DNA of 64,000 nucleotides from Cesiribacter andamanensis AMV16 (GCF_000348925.1 NZ_AODQ01000001.1:54811-118810); one strand, 5' to 3'; numbered from the stretch's first letter, positions 9,393-18,068 are shown. Numbers and translations are program-made. Notes: generated by a model from the sequence alone, not told the origin.

Positions 9393-9529
9393 GGGCCAAA
9401 GGTACGTCTCCTTTTCGGGACCGTTCATAAGCTGTGGATAACTTTTGGTCCGGAGGCTGTCTGCCAATGCCGGCGAATCAGTACCTTTCGGTTCTGTAGA
9501 CTCTGTAACAATTAAAAAATAGGAGAGAT

Positions 9530-10171
9530 ATGAAAATCTGGTTTCAGTGTAAGATCAAATATCAGAAAGAGGATGAGAATGGCAGGCTCAAAAATGTTAC
9601 CGAGCCCTACCTGGTGGATGCCGTATCCTATACCGAAGCAGAAGCCCGTATTTATCAGGAGCTTGGCTCGGTGATCCGCGGCGATTTTGAAGTAACCAGC
9701 ATTACCAAAAGCAAGATCTCTGATATCTTCCACTACGATGATGCCGAAACCTGGTACAAGTGCAAAGTGACCTATATTGCGGCCGATGACGAAAGCGGCA
9801 AGGAAAAGAAAGTAACCAACCAGATGCTGGTATCGGCCCTGGACCTGAAGCAGGCCTGCGAACGGCTGCTGGAGAGCCTGGAAGGCATACTGGTGCAGTT
9901 TGAGGTGGTGGAGATCCAGCAGAGCCCGCTGGTAGAGATTTTCCCCTATGTAGAGGACGAAACCAAAGGCAAGGTACGCATTGACGATATGGCCCCCCAG
10001 GCCGTGCGGGAAGAAGAAGTAACGCTAAAACCCATCCCCCCAACACCCGCGCTGGCGAGCCAGGAAGAGGATGAGGAAGAAGATAGCGCCTTTGAACCTC
10101 AGGCCCTGCTGCAGGAAGCAGAACTGGAGGAAGAACTGGAAGCGGAACTCGACAGCGAAACCGAACTTTAA
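9530..10171 (+). CDS. DUF4494 protein with internal duplication and acidic tail
   Basis: 213-residue soluble protein that I recognise as the Bacteroidota-specific DUF4494 family; its function is not known to me. Residues ~1-72 and ~77-145 are two copies of the same unit: WFQCKIKY/WYKCKVTY at the start, a VT..YLVDA / VT..MLVSA strand, an A-E-A helix, then FEVTSITKSKISDIFHY / FEVVEIQQSPLVEIFPY. Residues ~150-213 form a very acidic low-complexity tail rich in Glu and Asp. No signal peptide. It is monocistronic, with its own terminator. Confidence 0.85.
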   Translation: MKIWFQCKIKYQKEDENGRLKNVTEPYLVDAVSYTEAEARIYQELGSVIRGDFEVTSITKSKISDIFHYDDAETWYKCKVTYIAADDESGKEKKVTNQMLVSALDLKQACERLLESLEGILVQFEVVEIQQSPLVEIFPYVEDETKGKVRIDDMAPQAVREEEVTLKPIPPTPALASQEEDEEEDSAFEPQALLQEAELEEELEAELDSETEL

Positions 10172-10183
10172 GAACAAAAGAAA

Positions 10184-10212
10184 GAAAAGCAGCTCATTGG
10201 CTGCTTTTTTTT
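10184..10212 (+). terminator. Terminator after DUF4494 gene
   Basis: AAAAGCAGC, loop TCATTG, GCTGC and a T8 tract, beginning 12 bp after the stop codon. Confidence 0.88.
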
Positions 10213-10336
10213 CGTGCCTTCTCCAGAATTCTTGAGCTGAAAAGTTAAGAATATTAAGATAAATTACATTAATATTACATACTGGAATGGGTGCTATTAG
10301 GGCAGACCAGCTTATTCATCATCTCTAGTCGAGTAC

Positions 10337-11698
10337 ATGCAGGAAGGAACCATCTTACTAGTTGAAGACGATGCCGATTGCCGCTTGCTGTATAGCAAAA
10401 CTATGCAGGCCGAGGGCTTTGAGGTGATCCTGGCCGAATCCTCCCAGAAAGCTTTTAAGCTGCTGAAGGAGCGAGACATCGACCTGGTGCTGAGTGATGT
10501 GAACCTGGCCCATATCAATGGCCTTGAACTGATTGGGCGGTATAAGGAACTGAACCCCTTTGCCGAAGTAATCATGCTCACTGCCTACGGAAGCGTAAAA
10601 GACGGTGTGCAGGCCATTAAAACCGGGGCCTACGATTATCTGATCAAGGGCGAAGATAACAAGCGGCTGTTGCCCATGCTGCAGCGGGCCATTGATAAAG
10701 TGCGGCTCCACAAACGCCTGCACCGGCTCGAGCAGCAGGTAGGGCAGCACTATACCTTTCAGGAGGTGATTGGCAAATCAGAACCCCTGCAACAGGCCAT
10801 CAGCATGGCCCGGCAGGTTGCGGGTACTAATGCAACCGTACTGCTGCTGGGCGAAACCGGTACCGGCAAGGAAATTTTTGCCCGCGCCATCCATGCGGCC
10901 AGTACCCGGGCCAAGGCAGCCTTTGTAGCCCTTAACTGCAGTGCCTTTGGCAAAGAATTGCTCGAAAGCGAACTGTTTGGCCACAAGGCAGGCTCCTTTA
11001 CGGGCGCCACCCACGACAAAAAGGGCTTGTTTGAAGAAGCCCATGGCGGTACGCTTTTTCTGGATGAAATAGGGGAGATGCCCCTGGAACTGCAGGCTAA
11101 GTTGCTGCGGGTTCTGGAGACCAGTACGTTCATTAAAGTAGGCGATACCAAAACCAGCCGTGTAGATGTGCGCATCATTGCCGCTACCAATAAAAAGCTG
11201 GCCAATGCCCACAACGCCCAGTTCAGGCCCGACCTCTATTACCGCCTCTCTGTTTTTGAGATTAACCTGCCGCCCCTGCGGGAACGCAAGGAAGATATAC
11301 CCCTGCTGGCCAGAGCCTTTATGGCGCACTTTGGGCAGATTACCCAAAAGAAGATCGTTGGCATGAGCAGGGAATTTGAGGAGCAGCTGATGCGCTACCC
11401 CTGGAAAGGCAACATTCGGGAGCTGCGCAATGTGATTGAGCGAGCGGTGATCCTTACCGATGGTTCCCTGCTGGATGAAGCCGTGCTACCCTATGAAGTA
11501 AAGTTTGGACCTTCGCTGGAGGAACAGCTACAGGAAAGCAACCAGTTTGACCTGGCCTTTGTAGAGCGCACGCATATACAGCGCGTGCTCAAACTGACCA
11601 GGGGCAACAAAGCTAAAACAGCACGCATGCTCAACATTGGGTTATCTACCCTATACCGCAAATTATCAGAGTATAACCTGCAGGAAGCCGAAGCCTGA
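10337..11698 (+). CDS. Sigma-54-dependent NtrC-family response regulator
   Basis: 453-residue transcription activator with three domains in order. The receiver (residues ~1-120) has the acidic pair at 11-12 and the phosphoacceptor Asp54 (LSDVNL). The AAA+ domain has Walker A GETGTGKE near residue 172, a sigma-54 contact loop GSFTGA near 218 (a Ser variant of GAFTGA), Walker B GGTLFLDEIGE, and the arginine-finger region. The Fis-type helix-turn-helix is at the end (NKAKTARMLNIGLSTLYRKL). It should activate sigma-54 promoters after phosphorylation. No sensor kinase lies next to it, so it is an orphan here and its targets are unknown. The upstream region is A+T-rich. Confidence 0.93.
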   Translation: MQEGTILLVEDDADCRLLYSKTMQAEGFEVILAESSQKAFKLLKERDIDLVLSDVNLAHINGLELIGRYKELNPFAEVIMLTAYGSVKDGVQAIKTGAYDYLIKGEDNKRLLPMLQRAIDKVRLHKRLHRLEQQVGQHYTFQEVIGKSEPLQQAISMARQVAGTNATVLLLGETGTGKEIFARAIHAASTRAKAAFVALNCSAFGKELLESELFGHKAGSFTGATHDKKGLFEEAHGGTLFLDEIGEMPLELQAKLLRVLETSTFIKVGDTKTSRVDVRIIAATNKKLANAHNAQFRPDLYYRLSVFEINLPPLRERKEDIPLLARAFMAHFGQITQKKIVGMSREFEEQLMRYPWKGNIRELRNVIERAVILTDGSLLDEAVLPYEVKFGPSLEEQLQESNQFDLAFVERTHIQRVLKLTRGNKAKTARMLNIGLSTLYRKLSEYNLQEAEA

Positions 11699-12104
11699 AA
11701 GATGGAAGCTCTCCATAATCAGGCAGGCTCCAGGCCTTATCCCGGCGGGTCCGTCTGCACCTAGGTGTGCCCCGGAGTTGGCGACCCTGCTCCACAGGTT
11801 GTATGGTTATGCTTTTAACACGGTTTCCGCTTGGTGCGTCACCGCCTACAGAACCCATATGACATGCTGAAGGATGTTGGCCGTACTGTCAAATTGAGAA
11901 AGAGGCTATCAAAATAGGAAGGGTGGGCAGGAGTAAAGAAAAGGCGATTATCCATAATTGGTTGCTTATCAGGCAAATAGCCATATAGCATGGATTCCGG
12001 TATGGTTTTGGCGGACCAAAAGTGAACCTAGTATTTTTTACTATTTTTTTCAGCTCTCGAAGCCTAAGATGCTCGCATTGACATCTTAGGTTTATTTTTG
12101 TGCC
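11699..12104. other. Intergenic region between regulator and alr, no gene seen
   Basis: A 406-bp gap between convergent genes. No credible ORF was found on either strand, and base composition drifts from G+C-rich (11699-11830) to A+T-rich. The only structure recognised is the hairpin at 12063-12099. The excess length for a convergent gap suggests decayed sequence, but I could not identify a source. Confidence 0.5.
12063..12099 (+). terminator. Terminator-like hairpin upstream of the alr stop
   Basis: CCTAAGATG, a ten-base loop, CATCTTAGG, then TTTATTTTTG on the plus strand. The T tract fits plus-strand termination, although the nearest plus-strand gene ends 365 bp earlier. On the minus strand no T tract follows directly, so its role in ending alr is less sure. 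Confidence 0.6.
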
Positions 12105-13295
12105 CTAGTCCACAATGCTACGGGGGATATCCCCCGGTAAGCGGGTGAGCATTTCATAGTTGAGCTGATGGCTCATTTCACTAAAGGAGGCTACGCTGAT
12201 TTCCTCCTCTCCCTGGCGCCCGATCAGCACCACCTCATCGCCTTTTTGCACCCCGCTCAGCGCACTAATATCAACCATCAGCAGGTTCATGTTCACTACC
12301 CCTACTACAGCCGCCGGCTGCCCCTGTATAAGCACCCTGCCAACATTGCTAAGGCTGCGGGCAAAGCCATAGGCATAGCCTACCGGTACGGTGGCAATGC
12401 GCATATCGGTCTGGGCCAGGCAGGAGGTGCCATAGCCAATATACTCTCCCTCTTGTACGGCTTTTACACTCATCACCTTGCTCCGCCAGCGAATGAGCCG
12501 GCGCAGGGGGTCCTGCTGCTGGGGTTGCTTCTCCAGAAAAAGGGTACGGGTTTCAAGATTGGGCCAAAAGCCATAGAGCATTATGCCAATGCGCACCAGC
12601 TCCATGCGGGTTTCGGGATAGTTGAGGCTGGCGGCCGAGCAGGCCGTATGGCGCATGGCGGGCCTGAGGCCGGCCCCGCAAAATTCCTCATACAGGGCAT
12701 TGTACTGCTCCAGTTGCTGGCCAATGCGGGGAGAATTGGCCATTTCTTCGGCGCCGGCAAAATGGGTGCACAGACTCATTAGCCGCAGATGCGGGGTATG
12801 TTGTTTAAGCAGCTCCAGAATGGCAGGCAGCTCATCCCTGTCAAATCCGGTGCGGTTCATGCCTGTTTCTACCTCCAGGTGAATACGGGCGGGCTTCCCC
12901 AGGCTACGGGCGGCTGCAATGGCCGCTTGCAGTCGATCGGTCTCAAACACAAAGAACTCAATATCCTGGCTGATGGCCCAGGGCAGATCTTCATTTTCAA
13001 TCAGGCCCATGATCAGAATGGTGGCTTCACCCTTGGTCTTCTGCCAGACCCGCAAGGCCTCATGCGCACTAAAAACACTGATGTGGGTAATGCCGGCTTC
13101 CAGGCAGAGCTGGGTCATGTGCTCCAGGCCATGGCCATAGGCATTGCCTTTGAGCACAGCCGAAAGCTGAACGTCTGGCTCCAGGAGCGTACGTACAAAG
13201 GCAACATTGGATTGAAAGGCCGTTCGGCTAAGCTCAATGCTGGAAGTATGGCGTACGGAGGGGGTATGGGGAATCATAGACATGGTATTGAGCAT
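12105..13295 (-). CDS. alr: Alanine racemase (fold-type III PLP enzyme)
   Basis: Interconverts L- and D-alanine with PLP. PLP-binding Lys49 is visible in AVLKGNAYGHG. The second catalytic Tyr lies in GYGTSCLAQ (near residue 285), and family blocks such as HTACSAAS and MELVRIGIMLYG are present. The length (396) is normal for free-standing Alr. ATGs at residues 1, 5 and 7 are all possible starts. It is last in a minus-strand run of five genes, 72 bp after the M20 gene. In many Bacteroidota the housekeeping alanine racemase is fused to MurF, so a stand-alone copy inside a catabolic-looking operon may serve amino-acid salvage rather than wall synthesis (inference). Confidence 0.92.
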   Translation of the reverse strand: MLNTMSMIPHTPSVRHTSSIELSRTAFQSNVAFVRTLLEPDVQLSAVLKGNAYGHGLEHMTQLCLEAGITHISVFSAHEALRVWQKTKGEATILIMGLIENEDLPWAISQDIEFFVFETDRLQAAIAAARSLGKPARIHLEVETGMNRTGFDRDELPAILELLKQHTPHLRLMSLCTHFAGAEEMANSPRIGQQLEQYNALYEEFCGAGLRPAMRHTACSAASLNYPETRMELVRIGIMLYGFWPNLETRTLFLEKQPQQQDPLRRLIRWRSKVMSVKAVQEGEYIGYGTSCLAQTDMRIATVPVGYAYGFARSLSNVGRVLIQGQPAAVVGVVNMNLLMVDISALSGVQKGDEVVLIGRQGEEEISVASFSEMSHQLNYEMLTRLPGDIPRSIVD

Positions 13296-13367
13296 AACGG
13301 CTCCAGCCGGGGGGCTGTTTGCTCGGGCTGGGTAAGTGCCCCATTTTTCTGAACCACCCTTTGCTGC

Positions 13368-14525
13368 TTAGTGGCCCAGCAGCTGTCCGATCAGCGCCCA
13401 GTACATCCGAAGGCCATAGGGGAGCAGGGCATCGGGAAAGTCATAGGCTGCATTGTGCAGGTTGGGCTGCTCAAGCCCCGCACCCAGGCCAAAGAAGCCC
13501 GAAGGGGCCAGCTGGTTGTAGCAGCCAAAATCTTCTGACCAGCGAAAGGGATCCTGCTTCAGGTGTACATCAAGGCCGGCGGCAGTAGCGGCCCTCTGCA
13601 TGCAGGCAAAGGCCTCCGCTCCGTTGGTGGTGGCCGGAAATACTTCCCGGTACTCAAGGCTGAGGCCGAGGCCCTGCGCCGATGCTGTCTGGTGCAGGAG
13701 GTGTTCTACGGCTTCGCTCAGCCGGTCCATATCGGGCTGCAGGTTGGCCCGCAGGGTGGCCAGCAGCTCTGCCTCACCTGGGGAGATACCAAAGGAGGAA
13801 TCGCCCAGGCGGGCATGGGTAAGGGTGAGCAGGCTCAGTTCTGCCGGTTGGGTGGTGGGGGGCAGCTTGGGCAATTGCTGCAGCAGTTCGGCGAGGGCAT
13901 TTGCCGGGGAGTGGCCCAGCTCGGGCTCGGCGGCATGGGCGGTGCGCCCCCTGAGAGTTACATGCAGCCCCTTGGAGGCAGGGCAGAAGGTGCCCTCTCG
14001 CAGCACCACCTGGCCCAGGGGGTAACCCGGCAGGTTGTGCAGCCCGAAGATGTAATCAGGCGCCAGACTGGTAAAGCGCTCGTCTTTCAGCAGGGCTCGG
14101 GCGCCCTGTCCGGTCTCTTCGGCGGGTTGCATCAGTAATAAAAGCCTGCCCCGCTTCAGGGGATGGCGGGCCAGCAGGGGTGCCAGGCCGGCTAGCATGC
14201 TCATGTGTCCGTCGTGCCCGCATTTGTGGGATACCCCCTGCTTCCGGGAGGAGTAGGGGAGCTGGTTGGCATCGGCTATGGGCAGGGCGTCCATATCGGC
14301 CCGCAGCATAAGAGTGGGCCCTAGCTTCTTCCCTTCAAAGATAGCGACCAGGCCGGTGCCCGAGCCCAGCCCGCTCAGCAGCTGGCCGGGGGAGTAGCGC
14401 TGCAGATAGTGCTGCAGGTGTTGGGCGGTGTCCGTCTCCTGTCCGGAAAGTTCGGCCAGCCGGTGCAGCTCGTGCCGCAGCTGTGTAAGTTCTGCTAAGA
14501 GAGGGCTAAGCTCGGGAAGCGTCAT
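13368..14525 (-). CDS. M20D-family amidohydrolase (N-acyl-amino-acid deacylase type)
   Basis: 385-residue metal-dependent amidohydrolase like hippurate hydrolase, N-acetyl-L-amino-acid deacetylase and IAA-amino-acid hydrolase. Visible motifs: MRADMDALPI, the metal-binding HKCGHDGHMSML near residue 100, PAEETGQGARALL with the catalytic Glu pair, and HNLPGYPLG. There is no signal peptide, so it acts in the cytoplasm. Its ATG lies two bases past the stop of the upstream racemase gene, so the two are co-translated. With the GNAT and racemase genes this suggests an acylated amino-acid intermediate (inference). The exact substrate cannot be read from the sequence. Confidence 0.88.
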   Translation of the reverse strand: MTLPELSPLLAELTQLRHELHRLAELSGQETDTAQHLQHYLQRYSPGQLLSGLGSGTGLVAIFEGKKLGPTLMLRADMDALPIADANQLPYSSRKQGVSHKCGHDGHMSMLAGLAPLLARHPLKRGRLLLLMQPAEETGQGARALLKDERFTSLAPDYIFGLHNLPGYPLGQVVLREGTFCPASKGLHVTLRGRTAHAAEPELGHSPANALAELLQQLPKLPPTTQPAELSLLTLTHARLGDSSFGISPGEAELLATLRANLQPDMDRLSEAVEHLLHQTASAQGLGLSLEYREVFPATTNGAEAFACMQRAATAAGLDVHLKQDPFRWSEDFGCYNQLAPSGFFGLGAGLEQPNLHNAAYDFPDALLPYGLRMYWALIGQLLGH

Positions 14526-14527
14526 GC

Positions 14528-15598
14528 TCAGGCAATGCGTTTTTCTACGTAATAGGAATTCAGGACGGAAAGAGCCCCCATGTAGCGGAGCTTAAAGGGA
14601 ATCACATCGCCTACCTTATATCCTCGTTCATTCTGGCCCAGGTCGATCACCAGCATATCGGAAGAGGCGCCCACCACCTCAAAATCATGCCCCTCCAAGA
14701 TCAGGTATTTTGGGTCGATGTCCAGCAGGCCCACATCCAGAATGGCCCGGCAGCTGTACTGGCCAAAGAGCGTGCTATCCACCTCATGCACCTGGCCCTG
14801 GGGGTTGGCGGCCATTTCGCCAATGGGCACCATAGGCTTGCGCGTAATTTCAATGATCTCGGTAAAAAGCTCAAATACATCATCGCGCATGCCTTCTACC
14901 GTTTGGTTGGTAAAGAGGTTGAGGCCAAAATAGAGAATTTCTCCCACCCGGAAGTGGTTGATGCCCCTGGGGATTTGCTTGCTGAAGAGCAGGGGTACCG
15001 TTACGCTGGTGCCGCCCGAGATCCAGGGAATGGAGCGGTTGAATTTAAGCTCGATGATCTGCTTGTAAAGGCTGAGCTGCACCAGTTTGTCCTGCGAGGG
15101 CATAACCCCATGCAGGCAGTTGAGGTTGGTGCCCAGGCCAATGACTTCAATGTTGGGCAGGTCAAACACTTTCTCGTAGAAATTCACCAGGTTTTCGCCC
15201 ATTACCCCTTCCCGCAGGTCGCCGGTTTCCACCATAATGATCACCTTGTGCTGCTTCTGCTGCCGCACCGCCTCATCGCTCAGCAGTTTAAGGGTATAGT
15301 ATTCGGTGTTCATGCTCACATCGGCAAAGCTGATGATGTTGCTGATGCTGCCCCTGGCCGGGGGTTTGATGTAGACGGTCTGCACTCCGGGCTCCAGCTC
15401 CTTGATGCGGCGCAGGTTGCTGATGCGGGAGTCGTGGATTTCGCGTATGCCCAGTTCAATGAGCAGTTTAAGGTATTTTTTATTGCCACACAGCAGTTTT
15501 GATACAACCCCCCAGCTAAGCCCGTGTTCTTCAAAAAGCCGGGTCAGGAAGGTGTAATTGTGCTCCAGATTGGCTTTGTACAGGTTCAGGTACGCCAT
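14528..15598 (-). CDS. Ornithine/amino-acid racemase-like PLP protein (COG3457 type)
   Basis: 356-residue PLP-dependent racemase of the alanine-racemase-like fold III group that includes ornithine racemase and YhfX. PLP Lys34 sits in VVSKLLCGN. HDSRISNLRRI, GTNLNCLHGVMPS and HFRVGEILYFGLNLF match this branch rather than classical Alr. It should epimerise an amino acid such as ornithine. The specificity is not evident. It begins one base after the GNAT stop and ends two bases before the M20 start. Confidence 0.82.
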   Translation of the reverse strand: MAYLNLYKANLEHNYTFLTRLFEEHGLSWGVVSKLLCGNKKYLKLLIELGIREIHDSRISNLRRIKELEPGVQTVYIKPPARGSISNIISFADVSMNTEYYTLKLLSDEAVRQQKQHKVIIMVETGDLREGVMGENLVNFYEKVFDLPNIEVIGLGTNLNCLHGVMPSQDKLVQLSLYKQIIELKFNRSIPWISGGTSVTVPLLFSKQIPRGINHFRVGEILYFGLNLFTNQTVEGMRDDVFELFTEIIEITRKPMVPIGEMAANPQGQVHEVDSTLFGQYSCRAILDVGLLDIDPKYLILEGHDFEVVGASSDMLVIDLGQNERGYKVGDVIPFKLRYMGALSVLNSYYVEKRIA

Positions 15599-15599
15599 G

Positions 15600-16064
15600 T
15601 TATCGGGTCAGTCGCATTTCAAGGTACTTGTTGGTAAAGCCCAGCCGTTCGTAGAGGCGCCGGGCGGGGTTATCGGGCTCCACATGCAGGGCAATGCCCC
15701 CCTTGGCCTGGGCTATGGCGCGTTCCATCAGCTGTCGGCCCAGTCCCTTGCCCCGCTGGTTGCCATGTACGGCAATGTATACCAGGATATTCTCTGGAAT
15801 ATAGCCTTCCATGCCCGTCTGGTTCATGACCACGGCACCCACGATCGCGCCCCCTTCCCGGGCCAGCAGCACAAAGCCCCCCTGATGGCCGTAGGGGCTC
15901 AGGGCGTAATCCAGGCATTTCATAATGTCTTCTCTGGCATCGCCAAACTGGTCCAGGTGCTCAAATAAGAAGTTGGCGATCTCGGTTTTCTCCAGGATGG
16001 AGGGGGTATCCATGGAGGTCAGTATCGTAAAGTCCATATGCATTGTAAGTGAGTTATGTATCAT
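15600..16064 (-). CDS. GNAT-family N-acetyltransferase
   Basis: 154-residue single-domain acetyl-CoA-dependent acetyltransferase. The acetyl-CoA loop GNQRGKGLG lies near residue 102, followed by LHVEPDNPARRLYERLGF, the usual C-terminal GNAT helix and strand. The start at 16064 is supported by an ATGA overlap with the symporter stop (translational coupling). Genes in this family acetylate amines. Placed between an amino-acid symporter-like protein and an amino-acid racemase, an amino acid is a reasonable substrate (inference). Confidence 0.85.
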   Translation of the reverse strand: MIHNSLTMHMDFTILTSMDTPSILEKTEIANFLFEHLDQFGDAREDIMKCLDYALSPYGHQGGFVLLAREGGAIVGAVVMNQTGMEGYIPENILVYIAVHGNQRGKGLGRQLMERAIAQAKGGIALHVEPDNPARRLYERLGFTNKYLEMRLTR

Positions 16065-17515
16065 GCAGCGGCCTGCTGGTGTAACACCGGCAGCGGGCGT
16101 AATGTTGAAATACTACAATAAGTGATCAGCGAGCCCAGCAGGCCAAAGAGGTTGGCATCCAGCGAATAGGGCAGGGGAATAGCCAGCACCGTCAGCACTA
16201 CGGTAAGGCTGCCCCCGACCAGCATGGCCCAGAAGGCTGCCTGGCCGTGCCGGCTACCAAAAAACAGGGCGGCCACCAGCGGCACCAGCAGGCCGCTGAC
16301 CATAAAGGCATAGGAGTAGAGCATCAGGCTAAGTACGTTATGCATAAAGGAGGCAAGCCCCAGGGCCAGCACCCCTATGCCCAGGGTAATCCATTGCGAG
16401 AGCCGCAGCACCCCCTTTTCGCTGAGGGCTTGTTTTCGGAGATTGCCGATCAGGTCGGTCACCACATTGCCGGAGGCAGCCATCAGGCAGCTGTCGGCTG
16501 TGGAAAGAATGGCCGAGAAGTAGGCCGACATCATCAGGCCCATAAGCCCCACCGGCAGTACGGTGCGCAGCAGCAGGGGTAGCCCCTGCTCGGCATCCAG
16601 GGCGCCGGCATCGGCCAGGCCCATGTAGGCAAACATGCCCTGCTCGGCCGCTACCCGGGAGAGCAGGCCCAGACTTACCCCCATCAGGGCCATGATGGGC
16701 CATTCAAACAAGCCGGCAATGAACCAGGCCTTTTTGGCGGATTGCTCATTACGGCAGGCAAAGATGCGCTGGTAGAGGGTCATGCCCACAAACCAGATGG
16801 GGATAATGGTGATGGCCCAGTTGAGCAGCTGCACCCAGCCAATGTTGCTAAAGCTGAAGAAGTGGGGTGGCAGCGTCGCCTGGATAGCGGCCCAGCCCCC
16901 TACGGCATAATAACAGACTGGCAGGCCAATGAAGAGCAGGCCGGCCATCAGGATGATCCACTGAACGGTATCGGTATAGATTACAGCCTTGATACCCCCC
17001 ATAACGGTATAGACCACTGCCAGCACCCCCATGATCAGCAGGGCCGGCAGCAACTCCAGCCCGGCAAAGGTGCCCGAGGCGAGTTTAGCACCCGCCAGCA
17101 TCTGGCTGCTGGTAAAGCCGGTATAGCCAATGGCTGAGATAATCCCCGCCAAAAGGGCCACCCGGCGGCCAAAAAAGTGGCCGTAAAGCTGCGGAAGGGT
17201 AAAGAAGTGGGCAAATGCCCTGTTTTGCCGCACCCGGGGTATGAGCAGCACGGCGGCTAGCCAGGCGCCCAGCAGACCGGTAAAGAGCATCCAGGAGCCG
17301 GAGAGCCCCATCAGAAAGCCCAGGCCACCCAGGCCAATGGAAAAACCGCCCCCAACATCGGTAGCTACTACCGACAGGCCAATGTGCCAGCTGCCCATCT
17401 GCCGGCCGCCTACATAATAATCTTCAGTGCCGCTGTTCTTTTTAAGAAAATAAACGCCAATACCAAGCATCCCCAGCATGTAGGCCAGGAAAATGGTGAT
17501 ATCGATAAAGTGCAT
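16061..17515 (-). CDS. Sodium:solute symporter (SSS family)
   Basis: 484-residue inner-membrane transporter with about 13 hydrophobic segments. Family landmarks include GTEDYYVGGRQMGSW after the first helix, the GYTGFTSSQMLAGAKL helix, and the conserved SAYFSAILSTADSCLMAASGN helix that carries Na+-site residues. SSS proteins carry sugars, proline, pantothenate or other organic solutes. The operon of racemases, acetyltransferase and amidohydrolase points to an amino acid or acylated amino acid (inference). First gene of the five-gene unit; its stop overlaps the GNAT start by four bases. Confidence 0.9.
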   Translation of the reverse strand: MHFIDITIFLAYMLGMLGIGVYFLKKNSGTEDYYVGGRQMGSWHIGLSVVATDVGGGFSIGLGGLGFLMGLSGSWMLFTGLLGAWLAAVLLIPRVRQNRAFAHFFTLPQLYGHFFGRRVALLAGIISAIGYTGFTSSQMLAGAKLASGTFAGLELLPALLIMGVLAVVYTVMGGIKAVIYTDTVQWIILMAGLLFIGLPVCYYAVGGWAAIQATLPPHFFSFSNIGWVQLLNWAITIIPIWFVGMTLYQRIFACRNEQSAKKAWFIAGLFEWPIMALMGVSLGLLSRVAAEQGMFAYMGLADAGALDAEQGLPLLLRTVLPVGLMGLMMSAYFSAILSTADSCLMAASGNVVTDLIGNLRKQALSEKGVLRLSQWITLGIGVLALGLASFMHNVLSLMLYSYAFMVSGLLVPLVAALFFGSRHGQAAFWAMLVGGSLTVVLTVLAIPLPYSLDANLFGLLGSLITYCSISTLRPLPVLHQQAAA

Positions 17516-17702
17516 GAATCTGTTGGTTGACCAGAACCCTAAGGTACTAAAAAATGGCCCGCCTACCGAATTTTAGGCCTAATCTCCCCTGAGAGTACAA
17601 GGCTTTGTGCAATTTCTGCAAGGGATGCTGAGCTAACGGCAAGGGAAAATGGGATAGACGCATGGCTGAAGCCACTTTATACACAACTTAACGTAATGCG
17701 TC

Positions 17703-17722
17703 ATCCCCGCCCAGGCGGGGAT
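17703..17722. repeat. G+C-rich palindrome ATCCCCGCC/GGCGGGGAT
   Basis: Nine-base perfect arms around CA, preceded by CGTC. TCATCCCCGCC-type palindromes occur as dispersed intergenic repeats in many bacteria. Copy number here is unknown. Confidence 0.5.
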
Positions 17723-17843
17723 CTGTTAACACTATACTGCACAGATAGCTGTATAAGAGATTCCATATAATCCGTGCTGCACAACAGGGCTTAGGCTCGC
17801 CCTTAAGAGTATACTCCCCCCCCCAGGGATGGCACGAGTCAGG

Positions 17844-17863
17844 TGTTGGTGAGAACACCAACA
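17844..17863. repeat. Perfect 8-bp-arm hairpin
   Basis: TGTTGGTG, loop AGAA, CACCAACA. No T tract follows, so it is unlikely to be a simple terminator. It may be part of the same decayed element as the GGTG-TTTT-CACC hairpin further along. Confidence 0.5.
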
Positions 17864-18016
17864 ACACGAAGAGGGTAGAATTTGCGAGCCCAGGCATACC
17901 CAACTGGTCTCTTGCCTGGTGTTTTCACCAAGCAATGTATCGGGTAGCTAGTAAAAGCTCCTATACAAGATCTGAAACCAGAAGGCCTAAGGGCAAGTAA
18001 GGGGGAGGGCACAAGC

Positions 18017-18047
18017 CAAAAAAGCCCCACCGTTTCCAGTGGGGCTC
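18017..18047 (-). terminator. Terminator of sdhCAB
   Basis: On the minus strand: AGCCCCAC, loop TGGAAACG, GTGGGGCT, followed by a T6 tract, 21 bp after the sdhB stop. Confidence 0.88.
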
Positions 18048-18068
18048 TTCTTATGAAAGCGTACAGGC

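Larger units (their letters stand above)
17516..18068. other. Structured intergenic region with stem-loops, no gene
   Basis: A 553-bp gap between the symporter operon promoter side and the sdhB terminator. It holds a G+C palindrome (17703-17722), a perfect TGTTGGTG-AGAA-CACCAACA hairpin (17844-17863) and a second GGTG-TTTT-CACC hairpin about 75 bp on. No ORF has coding character. The density of small hairpins suggests a repeat-element remnant, but no family was recognised. Confidence 0.5.

Noticed and set aside
17844..17960. IS110- or IS200-type end sequences
   Set aside because: Small hairpins are seen, but no transposase fragment, defined ends or target duplication could be shown.
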